From assembly GCF_000253255.1 (NCBI RefSeq), contig NC_015583.1:744001-808000 (forward strand): a DNA stretch of 64,000 bases, written 5' to 3'. A model generated the notes under the pieces. It made no database searches. It was not told the origin of the DNA and saw nothing but the letters and a program-made list of their open reading frames with translations. Of the stretch, positions 43,410-53,411 are shown piece after piece. The position numbers and the translations under genes are program-made. The number at the start of each line of letters is the position of its first letter. Positions within the stretch are counted from its first letter, which is position 1. This DNA is from Novosphingobium sp. PP1Y (lineage in GTDB: Bacteria; Pseudomonadota; Alphaproteobacteria; Sphingomonadales; Sphingomonadaceae).

Positions 43410-45185
43410 TCAGGCAGCAGCCCGAACGCCATTCCTGCCGAAGCGCTTCATATCGTAAAGCGCCACGTCGGCAGCGTGGAACACCTGGTCGGGTAGGTCC
43501 GACGCGCGAAATTCTGCGACGCCGCAACTGACTGTCGCGAGGATATGGACAGTATCCTGGCTGAAGGCAGGCGTTTGCCTGACGGACTCGACGATACGCA
43601 GGCAGGCATGTCGCGCCGTTTCCAGATCGCAGTGCAGCAAGATGGCGAATTCATCGCCGCCGATCCGGGCAATGAAGTCGCCCTCACGCATGCTTGTCCT
43701 CATGCGCTGGGCTATTTCCCGCAGGACAATGTCGCCCACGCAGTGACCGTGGGAATCGTTGATGGCCTTGAAGCAATCTACATCGACGATTGCCAGGGCA
43801 GCGGGCCCGCTCGCGGATTGGGCGAGGGCTTCCAACTCGGCGCGCAGTCCTTGGCGGTTGGGCAGGCCGGTAAGATCGTCCTTGAAGGCTTTCGATGCCA
43901 ATGTGACCTCGTTGTCCTTGCGCACTGTCACATCGCGCAAGTTGATCACCGCGCCAGCAATGCCGCCGTTGCGCTTGAGCAGGCCGATCGAGCCTTCAAG
44001 AACCAGTTCAGGGCGCATCATGGGAGTGAATTCGAACGTCCCGGGAAGGACGATATCCTTCCTTGCAGCCCGGCGCATCTCCTGGACGAGATCCTGCGCC
44101 AGAGGCGAGACGGTGTCCAGCGAGCGGCCGATGATCTGGCCGGGTTCGAGGCCCAGGTACTTCCTGAGCGGTCCTTCCGCCCACTTGCAGACGCCGTCCT
44201 CGTCGAAGCCGAGGATTCCGTCCGGTGAATGGGTCATCATCAGGCGCAGGGCTTCTTCGCGCTCGGCCAGGTCCTGAAGGACGGACTTGCTTGACGAGAC
44301 GATCGTCGCAACCGGCAGTACGGTGGCAAGCAGCAGGACGAGGTAGAACTGGAAATAGAATTCCTGAGCGCCCTTGGAATAGGGCATGGCCGCGACAGGC
44401 CCCAGACCCTTGATCGTCGTGACCGCGCCTATGATGGCGATGATGATGACGCCCGCCATGACTGACGAATTGCCATGTCTGAAGGCCAGCACCAGTAGCG
44501 AGGAAGTCAGCAGGAATAGAAGGGGTATGCTGCCTTGGGTGAAGACGAAGGCTGTCAGCAACGAGTGCGAGCCGACCAATCCCAGGACCTTGGCCTTCTC
44601 TAAGGGGCTGCGCGATTGAAAGCCGCGGTAGTAGCTCCCGTCAAACAGTGCCATCAGGAATGGCGTGACGACAATGTAGCCCAGCGAATTGCTTACGAAC
44701 CAGCGCAGGAAGGAAGAACCGAGAGCCTCTCCATAATTGAGAAAGGTGACGAGCGTTCCGGCGCCGGCTCCGACAAGGGGCGCGGCGAGCCCTGTGCAGG
44801 CCACGAAGCCCAGGACGGTGCGAGCGTTGGCAAGCGGGTTTTCGCCTTTGTTAACCTGCAGCAGTAACCAGGCCGCGAGCCAGGTCTGGCCCATGTTGAT
44901 GCCGCCATAAAGAAACAGCCCCGGCGTCCATTCCCGAGTCAGGACGTTCGCAACCAGATTGCCGCACCAGCCGGCAAGCAGCAAGTAGGGCCAGTCACGC
45001 TTCGGATGTTTCAGCAGAAGGGCAAGAATGACAGCGTCGGCAGGCCACATCGTGGCGTGCGCGTGCTGATCGGAAGTGACGTAGATCGTGGTCCAGGCTA
45101 GCAAGGCATAAGCAAGAGCGCCGATAAGCGCGCTATCGACGCAGTGCTGCCAGTCCTCTTTCTGTTCACGTACTTTGGCGACCAT
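43410..45185 (-). CDS. MASE1-PAS-GGDEF diguanylate cyclase
   Basis: 591 residues from ATG 45185. MASE1 membrane sensor at about 15-300 (eight spans, including TMWPADAVILALLL and RWFVSNSLGYIVVTPFL), a PAS domain at about 310-430 (MMTHSPDGILGFDEDG), then GGDEF at 430-591 with DDLTGLPNR, ARIGGDEFAILL and SCGVAEF. The motif is intact, so it should make c-di-GMP. REGD stands five residues ahead of GGDEF, matching the RxxD inhibitory site, so feedback inhibition is expected. Convergent with the MFS gene; no partner phosphodiesterase nearby. The signal is unknown. Confidence 0.93.
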   Translation of the reverse strand: MVAKVREQKEDWQHCVDSALIGALAYALLAWTTIYVTSDQHAHATMWPADAVILALLLKHPKRDWPYLLLAGWCGNLVANVLTREWTPGLFLYGGINMGQTWLAAWLLLQVNKGENPLANARTVLGFVACTGLAAPLVGAGAGTLVTFLNYGEALGSSFLRWFVSNSLGYIVVTPFLMALFDGSYYRGFQSRSPLEKAKVLGLVGSHSLLTAFVFTQGSIPLLFLLTSSLLVLAFRHGNSSVMAGVIIIAIIGAVTTIKGLGPVAAMPYSKGAQEFYFQFYLVLLLATVLPVATIVSSSKSVLQDLAEREEALRLMMTHSPDGILGFDEDGVCKWAEGPLRKYLGLEPGQIIGRSLDTVSPLAQDLVQEMRRAARKDIVLPGTFEFTPMMRPELVLEGSIGLLKRNGGIAGAVINLRDVTVRKDNEVTLASKAFKDDLTGLPNRQGLRAELEALAQSASGPAALAIVDVDCFKAINDSHGHCVGDIVLREIAQRMRTSMREGDFIARIGGDEFAILLHCDLETARHACLRIVESVRQTPAFSQDTVHILATVSCGVAEFRASDLPDQVFHAADVALYDMKRFGRNGVRAAA

Positions 45186-45372
45186 TGTCGCCCGGTCTAG
45201 CAAGATTCGTTAAAGAAATTTCTATCGTCGATTAGGTAGTGAAAAAGGATGTTCAAGTTTCTGATTTGCTTAAAAATATCTCTTTCTCTTGAATCTGACG
45301 GATACCGCCAAAAGGTTCCAGGATCGCCTGGTGTTCAGATCAATGCGTAGGTCGTTCCCGATTGGCTGACCA

Positions 45373-47799
45373 CTAATAGTCGTAGCCGACCTTGATGCCG
45401 AATAGCTGGGGCTTCGTCGGATAGGCCATCGCGTATTCTCCGCAGAGTTGCGGGGCGCAGACAGTGTTGAGCGACAGAATGCCGTGGCTCGAAAAGGCAT
45501 TCTGGATGAAGCCCTCCACGCGATAGTGATCCCAGTTCATTCCGATTGAAAAGTCGGCAGTCGTGAAGGCCTTTGTTGGGCCGACCGCGGCAAAGTCGCT
45601 GTCGGTCAGGAACGAGCGAGAGCCGCCCTGGTGGCTGACCGTTGCCTGGAAGAACGCCGTTCCGGCGCCTACAGGCGCCTCGTATCGTGCGGTGGCATTG
45701 CCCTTGAACTTGGGCATGACCGGCAGTCGGGTGCCTGAGGGTGTGGACTCGCCCAGTGAGCAGTCCGGATTGTTGGTCGCGTCGAGGTAACAGAAACCGC
45801 GCGAAAGCTGCGCGTCGACGTACGTGGCGCCAGCCGAGAGCGAGAGTCCGCCAAAGCGCATCGAAAGGTCGCCCTCGATGCCGTAGATGCGTGCATCGCC
45901 GGCATTGTAGGTATTGGTCACGCCATTCTGACCGAAAGGCACGAGGCCGAATTGCAGGTTCTTCCACTTCTCGTAGAATACCGCGCCATTGAAGATGGCA
46001 GGCCCGAGGCGGGTTTTCCAGCCGATCTCATAGTTATCGAGGGTGTCGGCCTTGAATGGCCTGACGCCCGGCCGGCGGTTGTTGCCACCAGGCCGATAGC
46101 CGCGCGACACCGTAGCATAGAACATGATGTCCGGCGTTGCCTGCCATTTGACGCCGCCCTTCCAGATGACGCCGGATTCGTCGACTTTCTTGTCCACGCT
46201 CTGGCATGGCACGTCGGGGATGTCGGTGGGGAAGCAGATGGCCGGATCAACGCTGCTGCCGAAATTCAGGCCGGAAAATCCGAAGATCGTGTTCTTGGCC
46301 ATGAAGCCACGGACGCCGCCGATGAGCGTGATCGAAGGGACGATGTCGTATTCGGCCTGCGCGAACATCGCGTAGTCGCGGTCCTTGCGGTTTATCCGGG
46401 TCCGGAAGGCCGTGTCGGAATTCGGGAAGGGGACGACCCAGTAGGGATCGACTGCGGTGCCAAGCCCCTGAATATCGTAATCGGCAAAGACCTTGTCGGT
46501 CTGGATCTGCAGGAACAGGCCGGCCGTGAGGCGGAATGGCTTGTCTGAGGGCGAGCTGACGCGAAGTTCCTGTGTGAACTTGGTATACTTGTCCTTCAGG
46601 ATCGCGTTCTGGGTCGGATCGAGGAACTGACCGTCGGGTCCGATGAACTTGGTCGCATCGCTGAAATAGGTGACGCCGTCGTACTCGTAGGTGTAGCTGT
46701 CGTAGGCCACGCTGTAATATGAATAGTCGGGGCGGTTATCGACCGTGCGCTCGAAGTAGCCTCCGACATAGGTGACGTCCCAGTCCGACAGCTTGCCCTG
46801 TACGGTCAGCGCAGCTTGCCACCATTCATCCTTGTTGTAGCCGGGTAGATAGGAAGTGACCGTGAGGTAGGGCTTGGCTGTAACAGCCGGACGGTTCGCG
46901 TTTGCCGGCACATCGCGCACCGGACCCCACAGAAAACTGCCGTGGGCAACCTGGTGCTGGTACATGAATGAGGGCGTGACCGTCCAGGAATCGTCGAGTT
47001 CGATGCCCAACGCGGCGCGCCCGCCTACCGTCTCGACATCGTTGAAGTCGTCTTCCACAAGCCCCGCATTGGTGACGGTAACGTTTGTCGCCGGATCGTT
47101 GTCGTCCAGATAGAATGTGCGCGTGCCCGGCTTGTTGTCGATATAGCCGCCTTGTTTTTCATAGAACGCACTCACGCGCAGCGCCATCATGTCATTGAGC
47201 GGCAGGTTGACGTAGCCTTCGACTGCGCCGCCGAAGTCGCCCTTGCCCCACTTGTTGGCCTGCAGGTCGATCGAGCCGGATGTTTTGCCCGGATCGGGCT
47301 TGTTGGTGATGATCCGCAGCACGCCCGAAAGCGATGATGCGCCGAAGAGCGTGCCTTGCGGTCCGGCGAGAGCCTCGATGCGGGCGATGTCATAGACGTG
47401 GAAATCTACCGTGCCGCCGATCGTCGTGACGGGCACGTCGTCGATATACATCGAACTGGTCGGCAGGGGGCCGATGTGCAGGCCATCACCGCCGGAAGCC
47501 ACGCCGCGGAAGAAGATCTGCGACTGGCTTGGCCCGAACGATTGGAAACTGACGCTGGGCAGGATCTTCGCGTAGTCGTCGAACGAAGCGACGTTTGCGT
47601 TTTCCAGGCTCTCCGAGCCGAGGACATTGATGCTCAGCGGGACTTTCTGGAGGCTTTCCTCCCTGCGCTGGGCGGTGACGATGATTTCGCCGCTATATTC
47701 GTCGCCGGCCTGCTGGGCATGGGCGGCGATGGGCGCAATAAGAGATGTCGTAGAAAGCAGAGTGAAGGCGAACCGGCCTTTTCGGATTCCTCGAAGCAT
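45373..47799 (-). CDS. TonB-dependent outer membrane receptor 3
   Basis: 808 residues from ATG 47799 (CAGGGGGG upstream). Signal peptide ends IAAHAQQ. Plug: EIIVTAQRREESLQKVPLSINVL and IEALAGPQGTLFGASSLSG; the barrel ends GIKVGYDY. It is distinct from receptors 1 and 2 (different plug start and no shared internal segments), so it belongs to another uptake system. The TPR-sulfotransferase gene is upstream on the same strand, 136 bases away, a recurrent pairing in sphingomonads. No operator of the glycoside locus is visible upstream. Confidence 0.93.
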   Translation of the reverse strand: MLRGIRKGRFAFTLLSTTSLIAPIAAHAQQAGDEYSGEIIVTAQRREESLQKVPLSINVLGSESLENANVASFDDYAKILPSVSFQSFGPSQSQIFFRGVASGGDGLHIGPLPTSSMYIDDVPVTTIGGTVDFHVYDIARIEALAGPQGTLFGASSLSGVLRIITNKPDPGKTSGSIDLQANKWGKGDFGGAVEGYVNLPLNDMMALRVSAFYEKQGGYIDNKPGTRTFYLDDNDPATNVTVTNAGLVEDDFNDVETVGGRAALGIELDDSWTVTPSFMYQHQVAHGSFLWGPVRDVPANANRPAVTAKPYLTVTSYLPGYNKDEWWQAALTVQGKLSDWDVTYVGGYFERTVDNRPDYSYYSVAYDSYTYEYDGVTYFSDATKFIGPDGQFLDPTQNAILKDKYTKFTQELRVSSPSDKPFRLTAGLFLQIQTDKVFADYDIQGLGTAVDPYWVVPFPNSDTAFRTRINRKDRDYAMFAQAEYDIVPSITLIGGVRGFMAKNTIFGFSGLNFGSSVDPAICFPTDIPDVPCQSVDKKVDESGVIWKGGVKWQATPDIMFYATVSRGYRPGGNNRRPGVRPFKADTLDNYEIGWKTRLGPAIFNGAVFYEKWKNLQFGLVPFGQNGVTNTYNAGDARIYGIEGDLSMRFGGLSLSAGATYVDAQLSRGFCYLDATNNPDCSLGESTPSGTRLPVMPKFKGNATARYEAPVGAGTAFFQATVSHQGGSRSFLTDSDFAAVGPTKAFTTADFSIGMNWDHYRVEGFIQNAFSSHGILSLNTVCAPQLCGEYAMAYPTKPQLFGIKVGYDY

Positions 47800-47935
47800 A
47801 CGGAAACCCCCCTGAAATGATGCGGCATAGTTTGCCATGCGCGACTGTTCGCAAAGCGAATTGTTTCAGGATGTCGTGTTCAGTGTTGCTTTTTTAACGT
47901 CGCGTTGCCGCCGCGCCACAGTGATATCTTCAGTC

Positions 47936-49693
47936 TTAGCGGCAAGCGTAGTCGTCGAGCGTGGTCCCGAGGGCTTCGCGGAGCGGCGCCAGGCGGTCCT
48001 CCACCGCGCGCCACAGGCCGGCGCCGTCGCGATTGATCGGGCGGCGGACTTGTTCCGAACTGGCTGTGCGTACGGCGCGGTCATTTTCGAAGAAGCGCAG
48101 GCAGGCATCCTCGAACGGGAGGTTCAGGGCATCCAGAAGGCTGCGGGTCGCCGCTTCGGGATCATCCAGCAGGTCCTCATGGATGACCCTTACGGTGCGA
48201 CCAGGCAGGACCGTATCGAAATGGCGCATCAACCGGACGTAATCGGCGTAATAGTGGCCAATGTCGGCAAGGTCGTAGGAGAACGCCTGACCGGTAGCGA
48301 AGTGTTGGCGGAAGTTCGAATAGCCGCAGTCAAGCGGATGGCGGCGGGCATCGACGATGCGCGCATTGGGCAGGATCAGGTGGATCAATCCGGCATGCAG
48401 CCAGTTGTTCGGCGTCTTGTCGATGAACAGGAGCTTGCCTTCGCGGCGGTGGATGCGCGTGCGCTCGAGATAGCTTTCGCCCAGGTCGTGCAATCGCTCG
48501 GGACCGAGATCGGAGATGACTTCGGGATAGCTGCCTTCCTTGCCGAGTTGTGAGACGAGCGAGAGGATATCGGGCAATTCCATCGTACCTTCGACCATCG
48601 AGTGGCAGGATAGGATCTGCTCTATCAGGGTCGATCCAGCGCGAGGCAGGCCCAGTACGAATACCGGATCGGGTGCCGGGCAACCCATGCCCTTGCGCTG
48701 CGCCAGAAATGGAGCATCGAACAGGGCAATGGTTCGATCGACGGCACTTCTCGTTCTTTCGGCGCTATAGGGCAACTGCTTACGGCGCAGGGCATTGGCC
48801 GTGAGATAATGGTCGAAGCCTTGCTCCGGGCGCCCGGCATCCTCAAGCGCCTTGGCGAGCGCGAAATGGAGATGGTAGCGATCTTCGGCGTTGGCCGAGG
48901 GTTCGGCAAGTCCGGTTTGGATCGCGGCGATATCGGCTTCTTCAAGGCGCACCGTCTTGAGATTGGCGATCGACCACCATGCCTCCCCGAATGCAGGGCG
49001 CAAGTTCAGCGCGCGGCGATATGCGGTTACCGCATCGGCCTGCCGACCCACAGTCTTCAGTGCGTGTCCGTAGCTGGTCCAGATGCGCGGTTGGCGTTCG
49101 CTGCCCGGACGCGCCAGTACGCTTTCGTACAGGCTGATCGCTTCGGCGAACTCGCCCAGCCGCCCGACGACCGCGGCACGCAGCACGCCATTTCCGGGGC
49201 CTTCATCGGTCAAGCGATCCAGTTCGGCGAGGGCTTCCACGGTCTTGTTCTGGCGATAGAGGGCCATGGCCAGATTGGTGCGCGCGGCGACGAAGGCGGG
49301 AGCGAGTTCCAGCGCCCGGCGCAGAAGTTTCTCTGCATCCTGATAGCGCCCGATCCTGCCTGCAACTTCAGCAAGCATGCGAATGGCGGCGACGTCGAAC
49401 GGGTTTTCGCGCAGGCGACCGCGAAGCAGCGGTTCTGCCTGTTCAAGCCTGTTCTGGACCATTGCGTGTCCGGCCTGGATCAGAACCGGATCGAGGGTTG
49501 CCGCGTCGATCGCGGCCAGCTCTTCGAAACTGGCCCGTTCGTCATGGCCCAAGGCGCGCAAGGCCCGGGCGGCGAGGCGGTGGGCTTCGGCGTCGTCTGA
49601 ATTTCGAGCCAGCAACAGCTCGCAGTCGCGAAGGGCGGCGCGTGGGTCCTGGGCCACTTCCTTGCGTATGGCGGAATAGGTTGCCGGCGTCAT
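47936..49693 (-). CDS. TPR-repeat sulfotransferase family protein
   Basis: 585 residues. Residues 1 to about 300 are TPR repeats (for example ALRALGHDERASFEELAAIDA, AEKLLRRALELAPAFVAARTNLAMALYRQ, TAYRRALNLRPAFGEAWWSIANL). The C half is a sulfotransferase fold with the PAPS 5'-phosphosulfate loop in VLGLPRAGSTLIEQIL and the 3'-phosphate region in ARIVDARRHPLDCGYSNFRQHF. These proteins occur next to TonB receptors in sphingomonads, but their substrate is unknown; some are thought to modify surface molecules. It is upstream of TonB receptor 3 on the same strand. Confidence 0.88.
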   Translation of the reverse strand: MTPATYSAIRKEVAQDPRAALRDCELLLARNSDDAEAHRLAARALRALGHDERASFEELAAIDAATLDPVLIQAGHAMVQNRLEQAEPLLRGRLRENPFDVAAIRMLAEVAGRIGRYQDAEKLLRRALELAPAFVAARTNLAMALYRQNKTVEALAELDRLTDEGPGNGVLRAAVVGRLGEFAEAISLYESVLARPGSERQPRIWTSYGHALKTVGRQADAVTAYRRALNLRPAFGEAWWSIANLKTVRLEEADIAAIQTGLAEPSANAEDRYHLHFALAKALEDAGRPEQGFDHYLTANALRRKQLPYSAERTRSAVDRTIALFDAPFLAQRKGMGCPAPDPVFVLGLPRAGSTLIEQILSCHSMVEGTMELPDILSLVSQLGKEGSYPEVISDLGPERLHDLGESYLERTRIHRREGKLLFIDKTPNNWLHAGLIHLILPNARIVDARRHPLDCGYSNFRQHFATGQAFSYDLADIGHYYADYVRLMRHFDTVLPGRTVRVIHEDLLDDPEAATRSLLDALNLPFEDACLRFFENDRAVRTASSEQVRRPINRDGAGLWRAVEDRLAPLREALGTTLDDYACR

Positions 49694-49917
49694 GCGTGGA
49701 TCGACACCTCATCATGATGGGTTCCATATCTTTCTTACAGGACAAGATTCACGACTGGCAATCATTTGCGCACCTTTGATGCACCGGAGAGACGGGGCCG
49801 TGAAAAGTCCCTGTGTTCAACTGCCAAGGCTCAGAGCGCGGCTCGAGATATGGGGTGCATTTTGCGACGGGACTTTGAGGAGCGGATTGAATCCATGCGG
49901 CAGTCCTGTTGACCGAG

Positions 49918-49945
49918 TGAACGTTCCAATCTAGATGAACGTTCA
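49918..49945. promoter_or_regulatory. Paired GAACGTTC operators for the LacI regulator at 50097
   Basis: Two palindromes: GAACGTTC at 49919-49926 and TGAACGTTCA at 49936-49945, centre to centre 18 bases apart, so both lie on about the same helix face. They sit in the 403-base divergent gap between the sulfotransferase (minus) and LacI (plus). No gene is visible in the gap. Confidence 0.7.
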
Positions 49946-50096
49946 CAAGAATGGGCGGCTGTTCCCGGCGCGGGCGAGGATGGAATGGATGTCGCAACAC
50001 CGCGGCGCCGACGATCGGGGTCTACCCAGGTCCATGCCGAACGACCGGGGTCGCGTCTGGCAAATGCCGAAAGGCGCAGGGGGAAATCCGTAGATC

Positions 50097-51170
50097 ATGG
50101 GGCGAAGGCGTCAGTCAGTCACGATCAAGCACGTTGCTGCGGACGCAGGAGTTTCACTGCAGACGGTAAGTCGTGTTATCAACAACGAGCCCAATGTGCG
50201 CCCCCAAATGCGCGAGCGCGTCCGGGCTTCGATCGACAAGCTGGGCTATGTTCCCTCGATCGCCGCCCAGCGCATGAGCGGATCGCGGTCCTACCTGATC
50301 CTCGCCCTCAACGACCGGGAACGTACCATCGCCGACTGGCGCGCGCGCCAGGGTACGGACTGGGTGGACCAGATGCTGCTTGGCGGTATGCTGGAGTGTG
50401 CCGAGCACGGCTATCGTCTGATCTTCGAACTGGTCGATACGCGTAACGATCATGTCGAACGTGAGCTGGCGGCCGCGATTGCCGCATTGCAGCCTGATGG
50501 AGCGATCCTGACGCCGCCGCATTGCGAAAACCCGAAGATCCTTGCGACTTTCGACCGGTTCAATATCCCCTATGCCCGCATGGGGTCGCGCGCCGAGGTC
50601 AACGATACTGGGCATGACGGTTTCAAGGTCGCCATGGATGAAGAGGGCGCGGCGAGCCTCGCGACGCGCCATCTGCTCGACCTTGGGCATACGCGGATCG
50701 GGTTCATCGCGGGGCCGGCGAACTACAGTCTTTCGCAATGGCGCATCGACGGCTGGCGCGGCGAGATGGCGTCCGTTGGCCATGCCGCAGATGGACTTCT
50801 GGCCACCGGCGACTTTACCTTCTCCTCGGGCGAGCAGGCGGCTGAGACCCTGCTCTCGCTGGAAGATCGACCCACAGCGATCATCGCCAGCAACGACCAG
50901 ATGTCGCTTGCCACTGTCGAGGTTGCGCGTCGGCTGGACCTCTCGATCCCCCGAGACCTCTCGCTGATCAGTTTCGACAATACGCCGCCGGTTCGCTTTA
51001 CCCGGCCGCCGCTCACGGCCGTCGACCAGCCGGTTGCGGACATGACCGCGCGCGCCGTGCGGATGCTGATTGCGTGGCAGCGCGACAAGACTTCAGAATA
51101 TGCTGCCGAAGTGATTTCAGCCGATCTCGTCGTGCGCGGATCGACTGCTCCGCCGGGGCAGGGTGCTTAG
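50097..51170 (+). CDS. LacI-family transcriptional regulator 2
   Basis: 357 residues. HTH TIKHVAADAGVSLQTVSRVINNEPNVRPQMRERV at the N terminus, hinge YVPSIAAQRMSGSRSYLI, then the effector domain ending VISADLVVRGSTAPP. The two GAACGTTC palindromes upstream fit LacI-type operators, so autoregulation is likely. Its stop overlaps the GTG of the MFS gene behind it, so the pair is one operon, and the ligand is probably a sugar handled by that carrier. It may also control the divergent sulfotransferase/TonB receptor 3 unit. Confidence 0.9.
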   Translation: MGRRRQSVTIKHVAADAGVSLQTVSRVINNEPNVRPQMRERVRASIDKLGYVPSIAAQRMSGSRSYLILALNDRERTIADWRARQGTDWVDQMLLGGMLECAEHGYRLIFELVDTRNDHVERELAAAIAALQPDGAILTPPHCENPKILATFDRFNIPYARMGSRAEVNDTGHDGFKVAMDEEGAASLATRHLLDLGHTRIGFIAGPANYSLSQWRIDGWRGEMASVGHAADGLLATGDFTFSSGEQAAETLLSLEDRPTAIIASNDQMSLATVEVARRLDLSIPRDLSLISFDNTPPVRFTRPPLTAVDQPVADMTARAVRMLIAWQRDKTSEYAAEVISADLVVRGSTAPPGQGA

Positions 51171-52383
51171 GATCGGCGCCGCAGACGCGGCATCCGGTCC
51201 GCAGAGTTCCATTTCTGCCGGGAGTTTCCTGGTACTCTATGCTCTGGCATGGGCCGGTGCGACGATCGCGTACACACCGTTCCTGACGATACTCCTGCCG
51301 GTTCGCGTTGAACTGCTGGCCCATGGCCAGCAGGTGCATTGGCTCGCTGCGACGACTTTCGCCGGTGCGATCGCCGCCAGTCTCGGCAATATCGCCTTTG
51401 GCTGGCTGAGCGACCTAAGCGGGCAACGACGGATCTGGGTCGCTTTGGGGCTTGTCCTGTCCGGGGCCATCCTGCTCATGATCCCGAGCATCGAGACGTT
51501 GCCCGTCCTGATTGTGGCGGTGATCGGCTGGCAGCTGGCACTGAATTTGATGATGGGTCCACTCGCGGCATGGGCCGGTGATGGAGTGTCCGACAGGCAC
51601 AAAGGCATCTTTGGCGGGCTGCTTGCCTTTGCCCCGGCCCTGGGCGCGAGTTCCGGCGCCTTTGTCACGATCCCGGGAATGGCCGACGCGCAGATGCGCT
51701 TTGTTCTCGTTGTCCTTATCACCATTGCCTGCGTAGTGCCGTTGCTGATCTTCGGCGGACGAGGCGGGCCAAGCCGATCCAAGGCCGAGCTGCACGAGCG
51801 CGACGCAAGATTCGCTAGTGCCGAATGGCTGCGCTTGACCGTAACGCGCATGTGGTTTGCGCGTCTCCTTGTGCAGATCTCCGAAGCCTCCCTGTTCGCC
51901 TATGTCTACATCTGGTTCCGTAGCATCGATCGGGGTTTCGACGATTCGTCTGTCGCTAGGTTGCTGTCCCTCGTCCTCATCCTTGCTGCGCCCGCGGCTC
52001 TTCTGGCCGGACGTTGGGCCGATCTGGCCGGGCGACCCATTGCGCCCTTGCGGATATGCACGATCGTCAGCGCCGCGGGCCTCGCGCTCATGGCACTGGC
52101 CAATGACGCGGATCTGGCGATGGCCGGGTACGTCGTGTTCGGTATTTCAAGTACAATGTTCCTGTCCCTGCACAGCGCGCAGACCTTGCGCATCCTGCCC
52201 AACAGTGCGCGTCGGGGGAGGGATCTGGGCTTGTTCAACCTCACAAATACCCTGCCTTCGCTGATTGTGCCGACCCTGACGCTCGCCCTTGTGCCTGCGC
52301 TCGGCTTTCCTGCGCTTTTCGCGGTACTGACGATTTTTGCGTTGTCCGCCGCTTTCCTGCTGCGTCGACCGACCCGGGTCTGA
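51163..52383 (+). CDS. MFS transporter (sugar-efflux-like)
   Basis: 406 residues starting at GTG 51163, inside the end of the LacI gene. Twelve membrane spans; the loop 2-3 motif is GWLSDLSGQRRIW, with SLHSAQTLRILPNSARRGRDLGLFNLTNTLPSLIVPTLT in the C half. It resembles sugar-transporter MFS proteins of the SetA/proton-symport sort; direction of transport is uncertain. Coupling to LacI 2 suggests induction by its own substrate. Confidence 0.8.
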   Translation: MLRIGAADAASGPQSSISAGSFLVLYALAWAGATIAYTPFLTILLPVRVELLAHGQQVHWLAATTFAGAIAASLGNIAFGWLSDLSGQRRIWVALGLVLSGAILLMIPSIETLPVLIVAVIGWQLALNLMMGPLAAWAGDGVSDRHKGIFGGLLAFAPALGASSGAFVTIPGMADAQMRFVLVVLITIACVVPLLIFGGRGGPSRSKAELHERDARFASAEWLRLTVTRMWFARLLVQISEASLFAYVYIWFRSIDRGFDDSSVARLLSLVLILAAPAALLAGRWADLAGRPIAPLRICTIVSAAGLALMALANDADLAMAGYVVFGISSTMFLSLHSAQTLRILPNSARRGRDLGLFNLTNTLPSLIVPTLTLALVPALGFPALFAVLTIFALSAAFLLRRPTRV

Positions 52384-52575
52384 TCCTCCGCTTCTGGCGG
52401 CCGGTGTTCGAGCAGCGCCTCGGGAAATCGGTATCCGGGATCGTCCGCTGAAGCTGCATCAGCATCACCGCATTTAAGTCCGGACGGCCCTGTTTCGTAC
52501 CCTCCGACCTTGCGGACGCGGTTCACGAGTTGGCGGCACAGGCCTTACATAACTCAGGCGGCGCCTCGCGCTTGA

Positions 52576-53082
52576 TTAGCGCCCGCTCGCTGACAGGTCA
52601 CTGTTGAAAATGTCCGCGGCGGCTTTCCAGTCACCACCGACTTTCCGCCAGACGACGACGTACTTGCCCGTGTCGGTTTGCTCGGTGCCATCGGGCGCCA
52701 TTCTCAGACGATACGTTCCGCGATCGAGTGCCATGTCGCCCGAGGTCGACATCACTATCTGCTCTGGAACGAAAGTCAGATCAAACCCAGGCGTCTGCAT
52801 CATTGCTGCCCAGGTCTGCTGGATCGCGTTACGTCCTTGGCCAATCGGCGAATTGGGAGGCATCACCGCGCCGTCTTCGGTGTAAAGACCTGCAATGCTT
52901 GCGGCATCCTTTGCTTTCACGAACTGAAGCCAGTGTTCGATTTGCCCTCGGATCAACTTTTCTTCCGCGGCAGTGTCGACAGCAGTGACGCTATTCATTG
53001 CGGTGGCGTCTGCAGGCGCCTCGCTTGCCTGGCCTGCGGTAAGCAACGCTGGGAGAGAAAGCAGCAATATGGATTTCTTCAT
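52576..53082 (-). CDS. Exported SgcJ/DUF4440-like protein
   Basis: 168 residues from ATG 53082 (GGAGGGG upstream). A signal peptide (ILLLSLPALLTAG) is followed by a low-complexity linker and an NTF2-like domain: EKLIRGQIEHWLQFVKAKDAASIAGLYTEDGAVMPPNSP and YVVVWRKVGGDWKAAADIFNSD. This matches the SgcJ/EcaC oxidoreductase-named group of exported proteins, whose biochemical role is not established. Isolated gene; no operon partner. Confidence 0.82.
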   Translation of the reverse strand: MKKSILLLSLPALLTAGQASEAPADATAMNSVTAVDTAAEEKLIRGQIEHWLQFVKAKDAASIAGLYTEDGAVMPPNSPIGQGRNAIQQTWAAMMQTPGFDLTFVPEQIVMSTSGDMALDRGTYRLRMAPDGTEQTDTGKYVVVWRKVGGDWKAAADIFNSDLSASGR

Positions 53083-53411
53083 CGACCCCTCCATTTTGCA
53101 GTCCCCCCATAGCACCGAAAACGTACCTCGCTCCAGCGTGCGACGATTGCTCCATCCAACAAAGGCGCCGTCTGCGCGCCTGGTCAAGGGCGTCAATTCC
53201 GGATGTTCGACAACTGGCAGGACCCGGCGAACGTACGGAGGGTTTCTTAAACAGCCTTGGTTCCGGCAATGACCGGTTTGAATCAGCTCCGGCCGCGGCG
53301 ATGACCGCCGCGGGAGCTTGGCAACAGTCGATCCATCGCGGTCCTTCGGCCGTAAATGGTCCTCAGGTGCAAGACCGTCCGCAATCCGGGCAGATGTTGA
53401 ACGGTCTGTGC
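53083..53411. other. Gap without a gene
   Basis: Contains the promoter region of the SgcJ-like gene and the 3' side of rpoD. Short inverted GC runs near 53294-53310 could act in rpoD termination, but no convincing stem with a T-run is seen. Confidence 0.35.
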
